This document shows positions 1-10,844 of a stretch of 45,251 nt of DNA, piece after piece. The notes under the pieces were generated by a model that was not told where the DNA came from, made no database searches, and was given only the letters and a program-made list of their open reading frames with translations. The DNA is from Deltaproteobacteria bacterium (GTDB lineage: Bacteria; Desulfobacterota; Deferrimicrobia; Deferrimicrobiales; Deferrimicrobiaceae): the NCBI GenBank assembly GCA_021824125.1, contig JAKALO010000006.1, forward strand, positions 1 to 45,251, written 5' to 3'. The stretch's first letter is position 1. Each line of letters begins with the position of its first letter. Position numbers and translations under genes: made by a program.

Positions 1-1
1 T

Positions 2-865
2 CCCCGTCCGGAGCTCTTTTTCCGCCGATCGGACGGTGCGGAGATCTTCCTGGGGTTTTCCTCCTCCCCCTTGAAGGACACGGAGGGCAAGGTGATCGGA
101 AGGGTAGTGATCTTCCAGGACCTGACGCCGGTTAAGCAGATGGAGGAGCGGATTCGCATCGCCGACCGGCTGGCGGGGGTGGGGGAGCTTGCCGCCGGGC
201 TTGCCCACGAAGTCCGGAACCCTCTCGCGTCCATCGCGGGATCCTCGCAGATGCTGAGGGAGTCGCCGGACATGCCCGACGACGCCCGGGCGCTGCTGGA
301 AATAATCGAGAGGGAGAGCACCCGGCTGAACGGGCTCATCTCGGATTTTCTCGCCTACACGGGCCCCTCCCTGCGGAACGTGGGGCCCGTGAACATGGCG
401 GACCTCATCTGGGAGATCACCGAGGCCGTGCGCGCGGGGGAAGCGCGTGAAAGGGGCGTGGAGCTGGAGAAGCTTGCGCTGAGGAATCTTTTCGTGGACG
501 GAGACCCGGAACAGCTGAAGCAGGTCCTCTGGAACCTGGTGAGGAACGCCGTCCAGGCCACCCTTCCCGGGGGGAGTGTGCGGCTCGACCTTTTCCCCCA
601 GGTGCGCCACGGGGAACGGTATGCGGTCACCACGGTGACCGACAACGGGAAGGGGATCGAACAGGCGTTCACCGCGAAGATCTTCAACCCCTTCTTCACG
701 ACGAAGGAGGGAGGAACGGGGTTGGGGCTCGCCATATCCCAGCGGATAGTCCAGATTCACCGGGGATTCATCGAGGTGCGGTCCGAGCCCGGGCACGGGA
801 GCACCTTCTCCGTTTTCCTCCCCGAGAGGAAGGTTAACGTCGATGACGGCGGCGCCTCGTCGTGA
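2..865 (+). CDS. Sensor histidine kinase, 5'-truncated by the window edge
   Basis: The reading frame is open from base 2, so the ORF-track start (a TTG at 71) is internal and the true start lies left of the window; about 287 residues are visible. The visible part opens with the end of a PAS-like domain (GRVVIFQDLTPVKQMEE). A HisKA dimerisation helix follows with the phospho-acceptor H-box GLAHEVRNPLASI. The HATPase domain shows the N-box (NLVRNAVQA), G1 (DNGKGIE), F (FNPFFTT) and G2 (GGTGLGLAIS). This is the NtrB/PilS-like layout: ATP-dependent autophosphorylation of His, then transfer to a response regulator. No regulator gene is visible here, so it is probably upstream. The 3' end overlaps trmFO by 23 bases. 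The family is certain from the motifs; the signal sensed is unknown. Confidence 0.93.
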   Translation, partial: PRPELFFRRSDGAEIFLGFSSSPLKDTEGKVIGRVVIFQDLTPVKQMEERIRIADRLAGVGELAAGLAHEVRNPLASIAGSSQMLRESPDMPDDARALLEIIERESTRLNGLISDFLAYTGPSLRNVGPVNMADLIWEITEAVRAGEARERGVELEKLALRNLFVDGDPEQLKQVLWNLVRNAVQATLPGGSVRLDLFPQVRHGERYAVTTVTDNGKGIEQAFTAKIFNPFFTTKEGGTGLGLAISQRIVQIHRGFIEVRSEPGHGSTFSVFLPERKVNVDDGGASS

Positions 866-2189
866 TGTCGGCGTCACCGTCGTTGGGGCGGGGCTCGCGG
901 GTTCCGAGGCGGCGCTCGTCCTCTCGGCCGCCGGCATCCCCGTGGACCTGGTGGAGATGCGGCCAGGGGTCTCTTCCCCCGCGCACCTGACGTCCTGGTT
1001 CGCGGAGCTGGTCTGCAGCAATTCCCTGGGCTCGGAGGAGAGCGAATCCGGCAAGGGGCTGCTGAAGGCGGAGCTCCGGCTTCTCGGGTCGAACCTCCTG
1101 TTCCTGGCGGACCGAGCGCGCGTCCCGGCCGGAAAGGCGCTGGCGGTGGACCGGGAGGCGTTCGCCAGGTCGGTGACCGACTCCGTGCGGACGCGACCCG
1201 GCATACGGGTGGTCGAGGGGGAAGCCAGGGAGATACCAGGCGTGCCGCTGGTGATCCTTGCGTGCGGGCCGCTTCCATCCGAGGCGATGTCCTCCTCGAT
1301 CCGGTCGCTGCTGGGCGACGACGGGTTCTACTTCTACGACGCCATATCACCCATCGTGGACGCTTCCACTATCGACTTTGACGCCGCCTACTTCGCGGAC
1401 CGGTACGGCGCCGGGGGCGGGGATTACCTGAACCTTCCGATGTCGCGTGAGCGGTACGAGACCTTCCTCTCCGAGCTGCTCGCCGCGCGAGTGGTTCCCG
1501 CGCGGGAATTCGAGCAGGAGCGGTACTTCGAGTCCTGCATGCCCATCGAGGCGATCGCCGGGCGGGGGCCCGACACGCTCCTGTTCGGACCCTTAAGGCC
1601 CGTCGGGCTGCGCGACCCCCGCACGGGGAGGATTCCCCACGCCGTCGTCCAGCTGCGCAAGGAAAACGCCGCGGGGACGATGTACAACATCGTAGGGTTC
1701 CAGACCCGTCTTGCCTACCCGGAGCAGGAGCGTGTGTTCTCCCTGATCCCTGGCCTCTCGCGCGTGAAGTTCCTGCGCCACGGGTCCGTCCACCGGAACG
1801 GCTTCATAGATGCGCCGCGCCATCTTCATCCATGGATGGAATCACGGAGCCGCCCCGGACTCTTCTTCGCCGGACAGATATCGGGAGTGGAGGGGTATGT
1901 CGAATCGATCGCGTCGGGATTCGTTGCCGCGCTCTCGGCGGCGGCGGTCGCGATGGACGAAAGGCCCCTTACGTTCCCCGGGGAATCGATGATCGGCTCG
2001 CTGATGCGCCACATCGCTACTCCCCGGCCGGCCGCCTTCCAGCCGATGAACGCCAACTTCGGCCTCCTGCCGGAGCCGGCTCCCGGGAAAAAGCGCGAGC
2101 GGAGGGCAAGACAGGCGGCAGCGGCGCTTTCCGCGACGGCGGAATTACGCAGAAGTTTCTTTAAATATAACCCCTTGTGTGTTAAATAA
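843..2189 (+). CDS. trmFO: Methylenetetrahydrofolate-tRNA-(uracil-5-)-methyltransferase TrmFO
   Basis: TrmFO makes ribothymidine at U54 of the tRNA T-loop, using methylenetetrahydrofolate and reduced FAD. The 448 residues fit the usual family length. The N-terminal dinucleotide-binding motif GAGLAG is at residues 15-20. Family-typical segments CSNSLGSEE, GFQTRLAYPEQ, FFAGQISGVEGYVES and MNANFGLLPE are all present. The ATG start lies inside the end of the upstream kinase frame, a 23-base overlap. xerC, hslV and hslU follow, the same order as the gid-codVWX genes of Bacillus. The last codons and the following bases are noticeably AT-rich compared with the rest of the gene. Confidence 0.96.
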   Translation: MTAAPRRDVGVTVVGAGLAGSEAALVLSAAGIPVDLVEMRPGVSSPAHLTSWFAELVCSNSLGSEESESGKGLLKAELRLLGSNLLFLADRARVPAGKALAVDREAFARSVTDSVRTRPGIRVVEGEAREIPGVPLVILACGPLPSEAMSSSIRSLLGDDGFYFYDAISPIVDASTIDFDAAYFADRYGAGGGDYLNLPMSRERYETFLSELLAARVVPAREFEQERYFESCMPIEAIAGRGPDTLLFGPLRPVGLRDPRTGRIPHAVVQLRKENAAGTMYNIVGFQTRLAYPEQERVFSLIPGLSRVKFLRHGSVHRNGFIDAPRHLHPWMESRSRPGLFFAGQISGVEGYVESIASGFVAALSAAAVAMDERPLTFPGESMIGSLMRHIATPRPAAFQPMNANFGLLPEPAPGKKRERRARQAAAALSATAELRRSFFKYNPLCVK

Positions 2190-2204
2190 ACCTTTTCCTT
2201 TTAC
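2143..2204 (+). promoter_or_regulatory. AT-rich patch with a possible promoter ahead of xerC
   Basis: The end of trmFO and the 15-base gap before xerC form a short AT-rich island in GC-rich DNA. It contains -10-like hexamers (TATAAC at 2166-2171, then TAAATA), but no convincing -35 box at the right distance. It could start transcription of xerC-hslVU and the arg genes. This is a weak call from composition and -10 similarity only. Confidence 0.2.
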
Positions 2205-3155
2205 GTGAAGGCGCGGGGGCAGGAAGTGGGTTCCGCCATCGACCAGTTCTCGAAATATCTCTGTTCGGAGAGGAACGCGTCGCCGGCGACGGTACGGGCC
2301 TACGTGCGCGAGGTTTCGGGTCTGCGCGCCTTCCTCTCGAAGACGGAGGGGCGGGATCCCGAGTCGGGCAAGGGCGGCTGGAAATCGGTAACCACGGCCG
2401 ACCTGCGCCGGTTCTTTTCCTCCGGATTCCCGGGGCTTTCAAAGTCCGCGATGGCGAGGAAGATTTCGGCCATCCGGTCGTTTTTCACGTTCCTGGCCGG
2501 CCAGGGGGTTCTCAAGGAGAATCCCGCCGCCCCCATCGCGGCTCCGCGCGGGGAGATTCGGCTGCCGGAGTTCCTTCCCGTCGACGAGATGATGGACCTG
2601 CTCCGCTCCCTTCCCTCGGGAGGCGAAAGACACGCGCGTGACGCGGCGATCCTGGAGCTGCTTTACTCTTCCGGCCTCCGCGTCGGGGAGCTGGTCTCTC
2701 TCCGTTGTGAGGACCTGTCGCTCGACGAGGGGACGGTCCGCGTGACGGGGAAGGGGCGAAAGGTTCGTGTCGTGCCGGTGGGAGGGAAGGCCGCCGACGC
2801 TTTGAGGGGATACCTTGCAACGCGGGCGTCGCGGTCGCCCTTGTCCGGGAGCCCGACGTCGGGGGCTCTCTTCCGGAACATGAGGGGCGGCCCCCTGACG
2901 GCCCGAAGCGTGGCGCGGATTCTATCGGCGTCGCTGCAACGCGCGTGCATCGGGCGGCACCTGTCCCCCCACGGCATCCGGCATACGTTCGCTACCCACC
3001 TTCTGGAGTCCGGCGCGGACCTCCGGGCGATCCAGGAAATGCTGGGGCATGCCTCGCTTTCCACGACGCAACGGTACGCGAGGGTCAACGTCAGCCACCT
3101 CGTACGGGCCTACGAGGCGGCTCACCCGCTGACGCGGGGGGGGAGGCGGCCTTGA
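2205..3155 (+). CDS. xerC: Tyrosine recombinase XerC (chromosome dimer resolution)
   Basis: XerC-type recombinases act with XerD at the dif site to resolve chromosome dimers at division. The protein has an N-terminal SAM-like core-binding domain (about residues 10-100) and a C-terminal catalytic domain. The full catalytic set is readable: R159 (SGLRVGE), K183 (TGKGRK), H256 and R259 (HGIRH), H282 (LGHASL) and nucleophile Y291. GTG at 2205 has no clear Shine-Dalgarno sequence upstream. The in-frame GTG at 2226 would give 309 residues and follows purine-rich sequence, so the start is uncertain. The stop overlaps the TTG start of hslV (TTGA). XerC rather than XerD is chosen from the trmFO-xerC-hslVU order. 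Confidence 0.92.
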   Translation: MKARGQEVGSAIDQFSKYLCSERNASPATVRAYVREVSGLRAFLSKTEGRDPESGKGGWKSVTTADLRRFFSSGFPGLSKSAMARKISAIRSFFTFLAGQGVLKENPAAPIAAPRGEIRLPEFLPVDEMMDLLRSLPSGGERHARDAAILELLYSSGLRVGELVSLRCEDLSLDEGTVRVTGKGRKVRVVPVGGKAADALRGYLATRASRSPLSGSPTSGALFRNMRGGPLTARSVARILSASLQRACIGRHLSPHGIRHTFATHLLESGADLRAIQEMLGHASLSTTQRYARVNVSHLVRAYEAAHPLTRGGRRP

Positions 3156-3694
3156 CGGAAACCAGGGGAACAACGATCCTGGCGGTTTCCCGCGACGGGC
3201 GCGTGGCGATGGCGGGGGACGGGCAGGTGACCATGGGAAACACCATCCTCAAATCCGGCGCGCGTAAAATCCGCCGGCTGCACGAGGACCGGGTCCTTGC
3301 GGGGTTCGCAGGGGCGACGGCGGACGCCATGACGCTGTTCGAGAAGTTCGAGGGAAAGCTGTCCGAGTTCCGGGGAAACCTACGGCGGGCGGCGGTGGAG
3401 CTCGCGAAGGAGTGGAGGACCGACCGGGTTCTGCGCCGGCTGGAGGCCGTCATGGTCGTTACCGACGGGCGGGACCTGATGCTCCTGTCGGGGAACGGCG
3501 ACGTGGTGGAACCGGACGACGGGGTGATCGGAGTGGGATCCGGGGGCCCGTTCGCACTGGCCGCGGCACGCGCCATGCTTCTCCACACGGACCGGCCCGC
3601 GCTGGAAATCGCGCGCGAGTCGCTCCGGATCGCGGCCGGGATCTGCATATACACCAACGACAACGTGGTGGCGGAGGAGATCACCGCGCCATGA
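3152..3694 (+). CDS. hslV: ATP-dependent protease proteolytic subunit HslV
   Basis: HslV is the threonine-protease core of the HslUV (ClpQY) proteasome-like machine in the cytoplasm. The ORF track begins far upstream at 2945. The real start is the TTG at 3152, which overlaps the xerC stop and gives 180 residues, the family size. Processing before [10 protein letters not shown] would expose the catalytic N-terminal Thr, leaving a short propeptide (MTETRG). Conserved segments include [42 protein letters not shown] and ICIYTND. The gene ends in an ATGA overlap with hslU, consistent with coupled synthesis of the two subunits. Confidence 0.95.
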   Translation: MTETRGTTILAVSRDGRVAMAGDGQVTMGNTILKSGARKIRRLHEDRVLAGFAGATADAMTLFEKFEGKLSEFRGNLRRAAVELAKEWRTDRVLRRLEAVMVVTDGRDLMLLSGNGDVVEPDDGVIGVGSGGPFALAAARAMLLHTDRPALEIARESLRIAAGICIYTNDNVVAEEITAP

Positions 3695-5073
3695 CGCCCG
3701 GCGCGAAGGGATACAAGGACGCGCGGCCCCTGGTCCCCGGGGAGATAGTGAAGGAGCTCTCCCGGCACATCGTGGGGCAGCATAAGGCCAAGCGCGCGGT
3801 GGCGATCGCCCTCCGGAACCGGTGGCGCAGGCAGCAGGTGCCGGAAGAGCTGCGGGAGGAGATCGCGCCGAAGAACATCATCATGGTCGGCCCGACCGGC
3901 GTGGGCAAGACCGAGATCGCGAGGCGGCTGTCGCGACTGGCGCAGGCGCCGTTCATCAAGGTCGAGGCGTCCAAGTTCACGGAGGTCGGCTACGTCGGCC
4001 GGGACGTGGAGTCCATCATCCGCGACCTCGTGGAGATCGCGGTGCACATGGTCAGGATGGAGGAAATGGACAGGGTTGCGGGCAAGGCGCGCGCCGGCGC
4101 CGAGGAGCGGCTCCTCGATCTCCTGCTTCCCGGCCCTCCCGCGCGGACGGGAGAGCCCCGGGCCGGGGAGGGTGAGCCGGCGGTCTCCGAGTCCCGCGAA
4201 CGCCTTCGCGCGATGCTGCGGGAGGGGAAGCTCTCGGACCGCTCGGTGGAAATAGAGGTGAGGGAGAACACCATCCCCGCGATCGACCTGATCGGGGTCT
4301 CCGGGGGGGGCGGGGTCGAGGGGATCGAGGGAAACCTCCAGGAGATGCTCGGCAATCTCTTCCCGAAGAAGACCCGCCGGAAGCGGGTCCGGGTGCCGGA
4401 GGCGATCTCCTTTCTCGAAAAGGAGGAGGCCGCCCGGATGGTCGACATGGACCAGGTGAAGCGGATGGCGATCGATCGCACGGAGAACGCGGGGATCGTC
4501 TTCCTCGACGAGATCGACAAGATCGCGGGGAGGGAATCTTCCCACGGCCCGGATGTGTCCCGGCAGGGGGTGCAGCGCGACCTTCTGCCGATCGTCGAGG
4601 GTTCGAACGTGAACACCAAGCACGGTATGGTACGGACCGACCACATACTCTTTATCGCGGCGGGCGCCTTCCACAATGCGAAGCCGTCCGACCTGATACC
4701 CGAGATGCAAGGCCGGTTCCCGATCCGCGTGGAGCTCGACTCGCTGACGAAGGAGGATTTCGTGCGGATCCTGACCGAGCCGCATGGGGCCCTGACCCGG
4801 CAGTACGCGGAGCTTCTGAAGACCGAGGGGGTTCGGCTGACCTTCACCCCCGGGGCCGTGGAACGGATCGCGGAGATGGCCTGCGAGGTGAACGACCGCA
4901 CGGAGAACATAGGGGCGAGGCGTCTCTACACGATCATGGAGAAGCTCCTCGAGGACCTTCTCTTTTCGGCGCCGGATATCGGCGAGCAGGAAATAGTCAT
5001 CCGGAAGGAATACGTTGACGAGAGGCTCTCCGACGTTGTCCGCAACGTCGACATGAGCCGCTACATACTTTAG
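3691..5073 (+). CDS. hslU: ATP-dependent protease ATPase subunit HslU
   Basis: HslU is the AAA+ unfoldase that recognises and threads substrates into HslV. The chosen ATG at 3691 overlaps the hslV stop and gives 460 residues, as expected; the longer ORF-track start at 3412 lies inside hslV. The Walker A motif GPTGVGKT is at residues 67-74. The family marker [14 protein letters not shown] is present. Walker B ([12 protein letters not shown]) lies near residue 270. The sensor/arginine-finger region [17 protein letters not shown] and the C-terminal tail ending SRYIL, which docks into HslV, are intact. The I-domain between Walker A and B is present. Confidence 0.96.
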   Translation: MTPGAKGYKDARPLVPGEIVKELSRHIVGQHKAKRAVAIALRNRWRRQQVPEELREEIAPKNIIMVGPTGVGKTEIARRLSRLAQAPFIKVEASKFTEVGYVGRDVESIIRDLVEIAVHMVRMEEMDRVAGKARAGAEERLLDLLLPGPPARTGEPRAGEGEPAVSESRERLRAMLREGKLSDRSVEIEVRENTIPAIDLIGVSGGGGVEGIEGNLQEMLGNLFPKKTRRKRVRVPEAISFLEKEEAARMVDMDQVKRMAIDRTENAGIVFLDEIDKIAGRESSHGPDVSRQGVQRDLLPIVEGSNVNTKHGMVRTDHILFIAAGAFHNAKPSDLIPEMQGRFPIRVELDSLTKEDFVRILTEPHGALTRQYAELLKTEGVRLTFTPGAVERIAEMACEVNDRTENIGARRLYTIMEKLLEDLLFSAPDIGEQEIVIRKEYVDERLSDVVRNVDMSRYIL

Positions 5074-5086
5074 CCGGGGACCGGGG

Positions 5087-5968
5087 ATGAAAGGATACAT
5101 CCAGAAGGCCGAGACGCTCATCGAGGCGCTTCCGTACATCAGGGAGTTCTTCGGAAAGGTCGTGGTGGTCAAGTACGGCGGCGCGGCGATGGAGAGCGAC
5201 GAGCGGATGGCGTCCTTCGCCGAGGACATCGTCCTGCTCCAGTACGTGGGGATGCGTCCGGTCATCGTCCACGGCGGCGGACCGCAGATAGACAGCGTTC
5301 TTGCGCGCCTCTCGATCCCGTCCGAGCGGAGGGAAGGGCTGAGGGTGACTTCCCCCGCCGCGATGGAGGTCGTGGAGATGGTACTGGGCGGCACCGTGAA
5401 CAAGAAAATCGTGGCGCTCGTCAACCGGTTCGGCGGTAAGGCGGTCGGGCTGACGGGCAAGGACGGCGGGTTGATCCGGGCAAGGAAGTACTCGGCACCC
5501 GGCAGGGACGGCGCCCCGCTCGACCTGGGCCTGGTGGGGGAGGTCACGGGCGTCGACCCCGGCGTTCTCAAGAGCCTGGAGCGGGACGGCTTCGTCGCCG
5601 TGATCGCGCCCATCGGGGTCGGGCCGGAGGGCGAGGCGTACAACATCAACGGGGACACCGCCGCGGCGGAGGTGGCGGCCGCGGTGTCCGCCGAGAAGTT
5701 CATCCTCCTTACGGACGTTCCGGGTGTCCTTGACCGGAAAGGCGACCGTATATCCACAATGACGGTCGATGAGGCCGCGGCGGGGATCCGGGACGGCCTG
5801 ATCACGGGGGGGATGATCCCCAAGGTGGAGTGCGGATTGACCGCCCTGCGGAAGGGCGTGAAAAAGATCCACATCCTGGACGGCAGGGTCCCGCACAGCG
5901 TCCTCCTCGAGATATTCACCGACGCGGGGATCGGGACCGAGATCACGCGACCGGACGGAGAAAGGTGA
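5087..5968 (+). CDS. argB: Acetylglutamate kinase
   Basis: ArgB phosphorylates N-acetylglutamate, the second step of arginine synthesis. The 293 residues match the family. The glycine-rich ATP-binding segment VVVKYGGAAM and the substrate loop IVHGGGPQID are visible, as are the later motifs INGDTAAAEVA and LLTDVPGVL. An N-terminal helix before the KYGG strand resembles that of hexameric, arginine-inhibited ArgB enzymes, so feedback inhibition is possible but inferred. It starts 13 bases after hslU with a GGGGA-type ribosome site. Its stop overlaps the GTG start of argD. Confidence 0.96.
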   Translation: MKGYIQKAETLIEALPYIREFFGKVVVVKYGGAAMESDERMASFAEDIVLLQYVGMRPVIVHGGGPQIDSVLARLSIPSERREGLRVTSPAAMEVVEMVLGGTVNKKIVALVNRFGGKAVGLTGKDGGLIRARKYSAPGRDGAPLDLGLVGEVTGVDPGVLKSLERDGFVAVIAPIGVGPEGEAYNINGDTAAAEVAAAVSAEKFILLTDVPGVLDRKGDRISTMTVDEAAAGIRDGLITGGMIPKVECGLTALRKGVKKIHILDGRVPHSVLLEIFTDAGIGTEITRPDGER

Positions 5969-7173
5969 GTGAATTGGGAACCGCGGATGTAATAGCGCTT
6001 ACCGGGAAGTACCAGATGGGGAACTACACGCGCCACCCGGTGGCGTTCGTGCGTGGTGAAGGTGCGAGGCTCTTCGACGCGGAAGGTCGGGAGTACCTCG
6101 ATTTCCTTGGCGGCATCGCGGTGACCCCTCTCGGGCACACGCATCCCGAGGTTACGCGCGCGGTTACGGTTCAGGCGAGGAACCTTCTCCACGTTTCCAA
6201 CCTTTTTCACGTGCCGGTCCAGTCGGAGGCGGCGCGGCTGCTCTCGAAATCCGTGTTCGGCGGGAAGGTGTTCTTCTGCAACAGCGGGACCGAGGCGAAC
6301 GAGGCGGCGATCAAGCTGGCCAGGAAGTGGGCGGCCGATCAGGGAAAGACCGGTGTCCACGAATTCGTCGTCCTCGAGGGGTCGTTCCACGGAAGGACGT
6401 ACGGCGGTCTCTCCGCCACGGGGCAGCCAAGGTTCCACAAGGGGTTCGAGCCGATGCTCCCCGGATTCGTGATGGTCCCTTTCGGGGACATCGCCGCCCT
6501 CGACGACGCGCTTACGGAGAAGACGTGCGCATTCCTTGTCGAGCCCATCCAGGGGGAAAGCGGCGTCCGGATGCATCCACCCGGGTATCTTAAGGAGGCC
6601 GAGCGTCTGTGCCGGCAGAAGGGCATCCTCCTCGTGGTCGACGAGATCCAGACGGGGCTCGGGCGCACCGGCGCGATGCTCGCGAGCGAGAGGTTCGGCC
6701 TGCTGCCCGACGTCGTAACCCTGGCGAAGGGGCTCGCCAACGGGCTCCCCCTGGGCGCCGTGGTGGCCCGCGATGAAGTGGCGGCGGCATTCGGGCCCGG
6801 CTCGCACGGGAGCACCTTCGGGGGCAATCCCGTCTGCTGCGCGGCCGCGAAGGTCGTCCTGGAGACGCTGCGTTCGCCGGGTTTCCTCGAGGAGGTCGTT
6901 CGGAACGGAGATATCCTGCGCAACGGCCTTTCCGAATTGGCGGCCGGACGGACCGACGTACGCAAGGTGCGGGGGCTGGGCCTGATGCTCGCGATGGAGA
7001 TGGAGGTCGAAACGAAGGAGATAGCGAACCGGTGCCTGCAGAACGGTCTCGTCGTGAACGCGACCTCGGGAAACGTCCTCCGGTTCCTTCCCCCGCTGAT
7101 TGTGAACACGGGCGAGATCCGGCACGCGCTGGAGCTGCTGGACTCATCCTTGCCCGCGGAGGGGCGGAAGTGA
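5965..7173 (+). CDS. argD: Acetylornithine aminotransferase
   Basis: This PLP-dependent class III aminotransferase converts N-acetylglutamate semialdehyde to N-acetylornithine. The start is the GTG at 5965, overlapping the argB stop (GTGA) and giving 402 residues; the ORF-track start at 5830 lies inside argB. Visible family signatures are YLDFLGGIAV, CNSGTEANEAAIKLARK, LVVDEIQTGLGRTG and the PLP-lysine segment TLAKGLANGLPLGAV. Members of this family can also act on succinyl-diaminopimelate. Here the lysine pathway uses DapL, so a pure arginine role is likelier. It is coupled to argF by another GTGA overlap. Confidence 0.95.
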   Translation: MSELGTADVIALTGKYQMGNYTRHPVAFVRGEGARLFDAEGREYLDFLGGIAVTPLGHTHPEVTRAVTVQARNLLHVSNLFHVPVQSEAARLLSKSVFGGKVFFCNSGTEANEAAIKLARKWAADQGKTGVHEFVVLEGSFHGRTYGGLSATGQPRFHKGFEPMLPGFVMVPFGDIAALDDALTEKTCAFLVEPIQGESGVRMHPPGYLKEAERLCRQKGILLVVDEIQTGLGRTGAMLASERFGLLPDVVTLAKGLANGLPLGAVVARDEVAAAFGPGSHGSTFGGNPVCCAAAKVVLETLRSPGFLEEVVRNGDILRNGLSELAAGRTDVRKVRGLGLMLAMEMEVETKEIANRCLQNGLVVNATSGNVLRFLPPLIVNTGEIRHALELLDSSLPAEGRK

Positions 7174-8101
7174 GAAAGGGCCTGCTCCGGATTCTCGACC
7201 TGAACGCGAAGGAGCTCATGGCCCTTCTCGCGTCCGGCCGGGAATGGAAGCGGAAGGGGAAGCTGCGGAACCCCCCGCGTCCCCTCGAGGGAAAGACACT
7301 GGCGCTGGTCTTCCAGAAGGCATCCACCCGCACCCGGGTTTCTTTCGAGGTCGGGATGACCCGCCTGGGCGGGCACTCCCTTTTCCTGTCCCCGGCGGAC
7401 ACCCAGATCGGCCGTGGGGAGCCGATCCGCGACACCGCGCGCGTGCTCTCCCGTTACGTCGACGGCATCGTGATCCGGACGTTCCTCCAGGAGACCGCGC
7501 GGGAGATGGCCGAATGGGCGGACGTTCCCGTGATCAACGGGCTGACCGACGAGCATCACCCGTGCCAGGTGCTGGCCGACCTGATGACGGCGCAGGAACG
7601 GGGGATCCGGCTGCGAGGGATGAAGGTCGCCTTCATAGGCGACGGGAACAACGTGGCGAATTCGTGGGTGGAGGCTGCGCACATCCTGGGGTTCTCACTG
7701 CTGCTGGCGTGCCCCGGGGGGTTCGAGCCGGACGCGCGGGTGATGGCCGAGGCCGGGGCGCTCGGGCGGGGCGACGTCCGCATCGTGCGCGACCCGGCCG
7801 AGGCGGCCAGGGGCGCCGACGTCCTCTACACGGACGTGTGGACCAGCATGGGGCAGGAAAAGGAGCGAAAGGCGAGACTCGCGGCGTTCCGCGGCTATCG
7901 CATCGACGCGGCGCTGCTCCGGAAGGCCGCGAAGGGAGCGATCGTCATGCACTGCCTGCCCGCGCATCGGGGGGAGGAGATCACGGAAGAGGTGATGGAA
8001 GGGCCGCACTCGGCCGTCTTCGACGAGGCGGAAAACCGCCTGCACATCCAGATGGCTCTCCTTGTTAATCTCATCACACATCAACGACGGAGGAGAAAAA
8101 C

Positions 8102-8105
<4 letters not shown>
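7170..8105 (+). CDS. argF: Ornithine carbamoyltransferase
   Basis: ArgF joins carbamoyl phosphate and ornithine to give citrulline. The chosen GTG at 7170 overlaps the argD stop and gives 311 residues; the longer ORF-track start at 7032 lies inside argD. The carbamoyl-phosphate motif STRTR is at residues 52-56. HPCQVLAD and the ornithine-loop motif [12 protein letters not shown] are intact. The HCLP form and the lack of acetylornithine-specific features argue against the acetylornithine variant. The gene ends in a TTGA overlap with argG. Confidence 0.95.
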
Positions 8106-9310
<1,205 letters not shown>

Positions 9311-9314
9311 CGCG

Positions 9315-10688
9315 ATGGCGAAAAAAAAGGCATGGGGGGGGAGGTTCGACGGAGGGACCGACCGTTTCGTCGAGGAGTTCACCGCTTCCATACCGTTCGA
9401 CATCCTTCTCTACCGGCAGGACATCGCGGGGAGCATCGCGCACGCGCGGATGCTGGGCCGCCGGAAGATCATCACCCGGAAAGAGGCCGACATGATCGTC
9501 AAGGCCCTTTCCGGGATCCGGGCTGATATCGAGAGCGGGAAGGTCTCCTTCGGCATCTCGCAGGAAGATATCCACATGGCCGTGGAGCAGCTCCTCGTCC
9601 GGAGGGTCGGCAGGATCGGGGGGAAGCTCCACACGGGCAGGAGCCGGAACGACCAGGTCGCGCTGGACCTGCGCCTCTACCTGCGCGAGGAGATCGACGG
9701 GATACTCGTCCTCCTTTCCAGGGTCAAGGACCGGATCCTGCTCCGCGCCGAGGAATGCTTCGGCGTGGTGATGCCGGGCTACACCCACATGCAGCGCGCA
9801 CAGCCGGTGCTCTTCTCGCACCACCTGCTTGCTTATCACGAAATGTTCACGCGCGACGAGGACCGGTTCCGGGACGCCCGCCGCAGGACGAACGTCTCCC
9901 CGCTCGGCGCGGGGGCGCTGGCCGGGACCACTTTTCCCCTTGACCGGGAGTCCGTGGCGGTCGAGCTCGGTATGGACGGGGTGTGCGAAAACAGCATCGA
10001 CGCCGTTTCGGACCGCGATTTCGCCGCCGAGTTCCTGTTCGCCTCGGCGGTGACCATGATGCACCTGTCTCGACTTTCCGAGGAGATGGTCATGTGGTCC
10101 TCCTCGGAGTTCGCCTTCGTTTCCCTCCCCGACGCGATGTGCACGGGGAGCAGCATCATGCCGCAGAAGAAGAACCCCGACGTCCCCGAGCTGATCCGCG
10201 GGAAGGCGGGGCGCGCCTTCGGGAATCTCATGAGTTTGTTGACCATGATGAAAGGACTGCCGCTTTCCTACAACCGGGACATGCAGGAGGACAAGGAGCC
10301 GGTGTTCGACTCGGCGCGCACGGTAAAGGAATGCCTGGTCGCCGCCGCCCTTCTCGTCGAGGGGATGGCGGTGAACGAGGAGCGGATGCGGGCCGCGTGC
10401 GACGACGGTTTCCTCACGGCGACCGACCTCGCCGACTACCTGGCCCGCAAGGGAGTGCCGTTCCGCAAGTCGCACGAGATCGCCGGGCGGATCGTCCGCT
10501 ACTGCGAGGCCAAGGGGAAGCGTCTTAAGGATTTGAGCCTGGAGGAACTCCGGTCGTTCCACGCGCGGATCGGCGAGGACGCGCGGGACGCGATCTCCCT
10601 GTCGAACTCCGTGCGCCTACGCAACACGCGGGGGGGGACCGGGCCTGAAAAGGTGCGGGGCAGGCTGGCCGGGCTTAAGAAGAAATGA
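9315..10688 (+). CDS. argH: Argininosuccinate lyase
   Basis: ArgH splits argininosuccinate into arginine and fumarate, the last step of the pathway. The 457 residues fit the family. The N-terminal WGGRFDGGTD is diagnostic. HTGRSRNDQVALDLRLYLR and the fumarase/ASL signature GSSIMPQKKNPD, with the catalytic-loop serine, are present. It directly follows argG. Its stop overlaps the ATG of a tiny lipoprotein gene, so the arg block runs without a break into the lysine block. Confidence 0.97.
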   Translation: MAKKKAWGGRFDGGTDRFVEEFTASIPFDILLYRQDIAGSIAHARMLGRRKIITRKEADMIVKALSGIRADIESGKVSFGISQEDIHMAVEQLLVRRVGRIGGKLHTGRSRNDQVALDLRLYLREEIDGILVLLSRVKDRILLRAEECFGVVMPGYTHMQRAQPVLFSHHLLAYHEMFTRDEDRFRDARRRTNVSPLGAGALAGTTFPLDRESVAVELGMDGVCENSIDAVSDRDFAAEFLFASAVTMMHLSRLSEEMVMWSSSEFAFVSLPDAMCTGSSIMPQKKNPDVPELIRGKAGRAFGNLMSLLTMMKGLPLSYNRDMQEDKEPVFDSARTVKECLVAAALLVEGMAVNEERMRAACDDGFLTATDLADYLARKGVPFRKSHEIAGRIVRYCEAKGKRLKDLSLEELRSFHARIGEDARDAISLSNSVRLRNTRGGTGPEKVRGRLAGLKKK

Positions 10689-10840
10689 TGGGGAGGCTGG
10701 CCCGGGTGGCGCTGTCGGTGTTGCTGCTCACGCTGGTTCTGACCGCGGCGGGCGCGTGCGGCCGCAAGGCCACGCCGGAGCCGCGGAGAAGCGCCGCAGC
10801 CGTTTCCTTTCATTCCCCTATTATCATTCGGTCGAGGTGA
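10685..10840 (+). CDS. Small lipoprotein, LptM/LppL-like (too short for the ORF track)
   Basis: This 51-residue frame starts at an ATGA overlap with the argH stop and ends four bases before lysA. It shows a positively charged N-terminus (MMGRLARVA), a hydrophobic stretch and a lipobox-like AAGAC with Cys at residue 25. A short Arg/Pro-rich tail ([12 protein letters not shown]) follows. Very short lipoproteins beginning CG(Q/R)K are commonly encoded next to lysA/dapF in Proteobacteria (LppL, LptM/YifL), where LptM helps assemble the outer-membrane LPS translocon. The position and form match; the tail lacks the usual GPLY/LP motif, so the function is inferred. If correct, the organism has an outer membrane. 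Confidence 0.72.
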   Translation: MMGRLARVALSVLLLTLVLTAAGACGRKATPEPRRSAAAVSFHSPIIIRSR

Positions 10841-10844
10841 GTCG

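Noticed and set aside
3091-7125. 1344-codon open frame on the minus strand
   Set aside because: It runs antisense across xerC, hslV, hslU, argB and argD, all with clear motifs. Long antisense frames are expected in GC-rich DNA, and the translation (rich in R, H, P, D) shows no domain.
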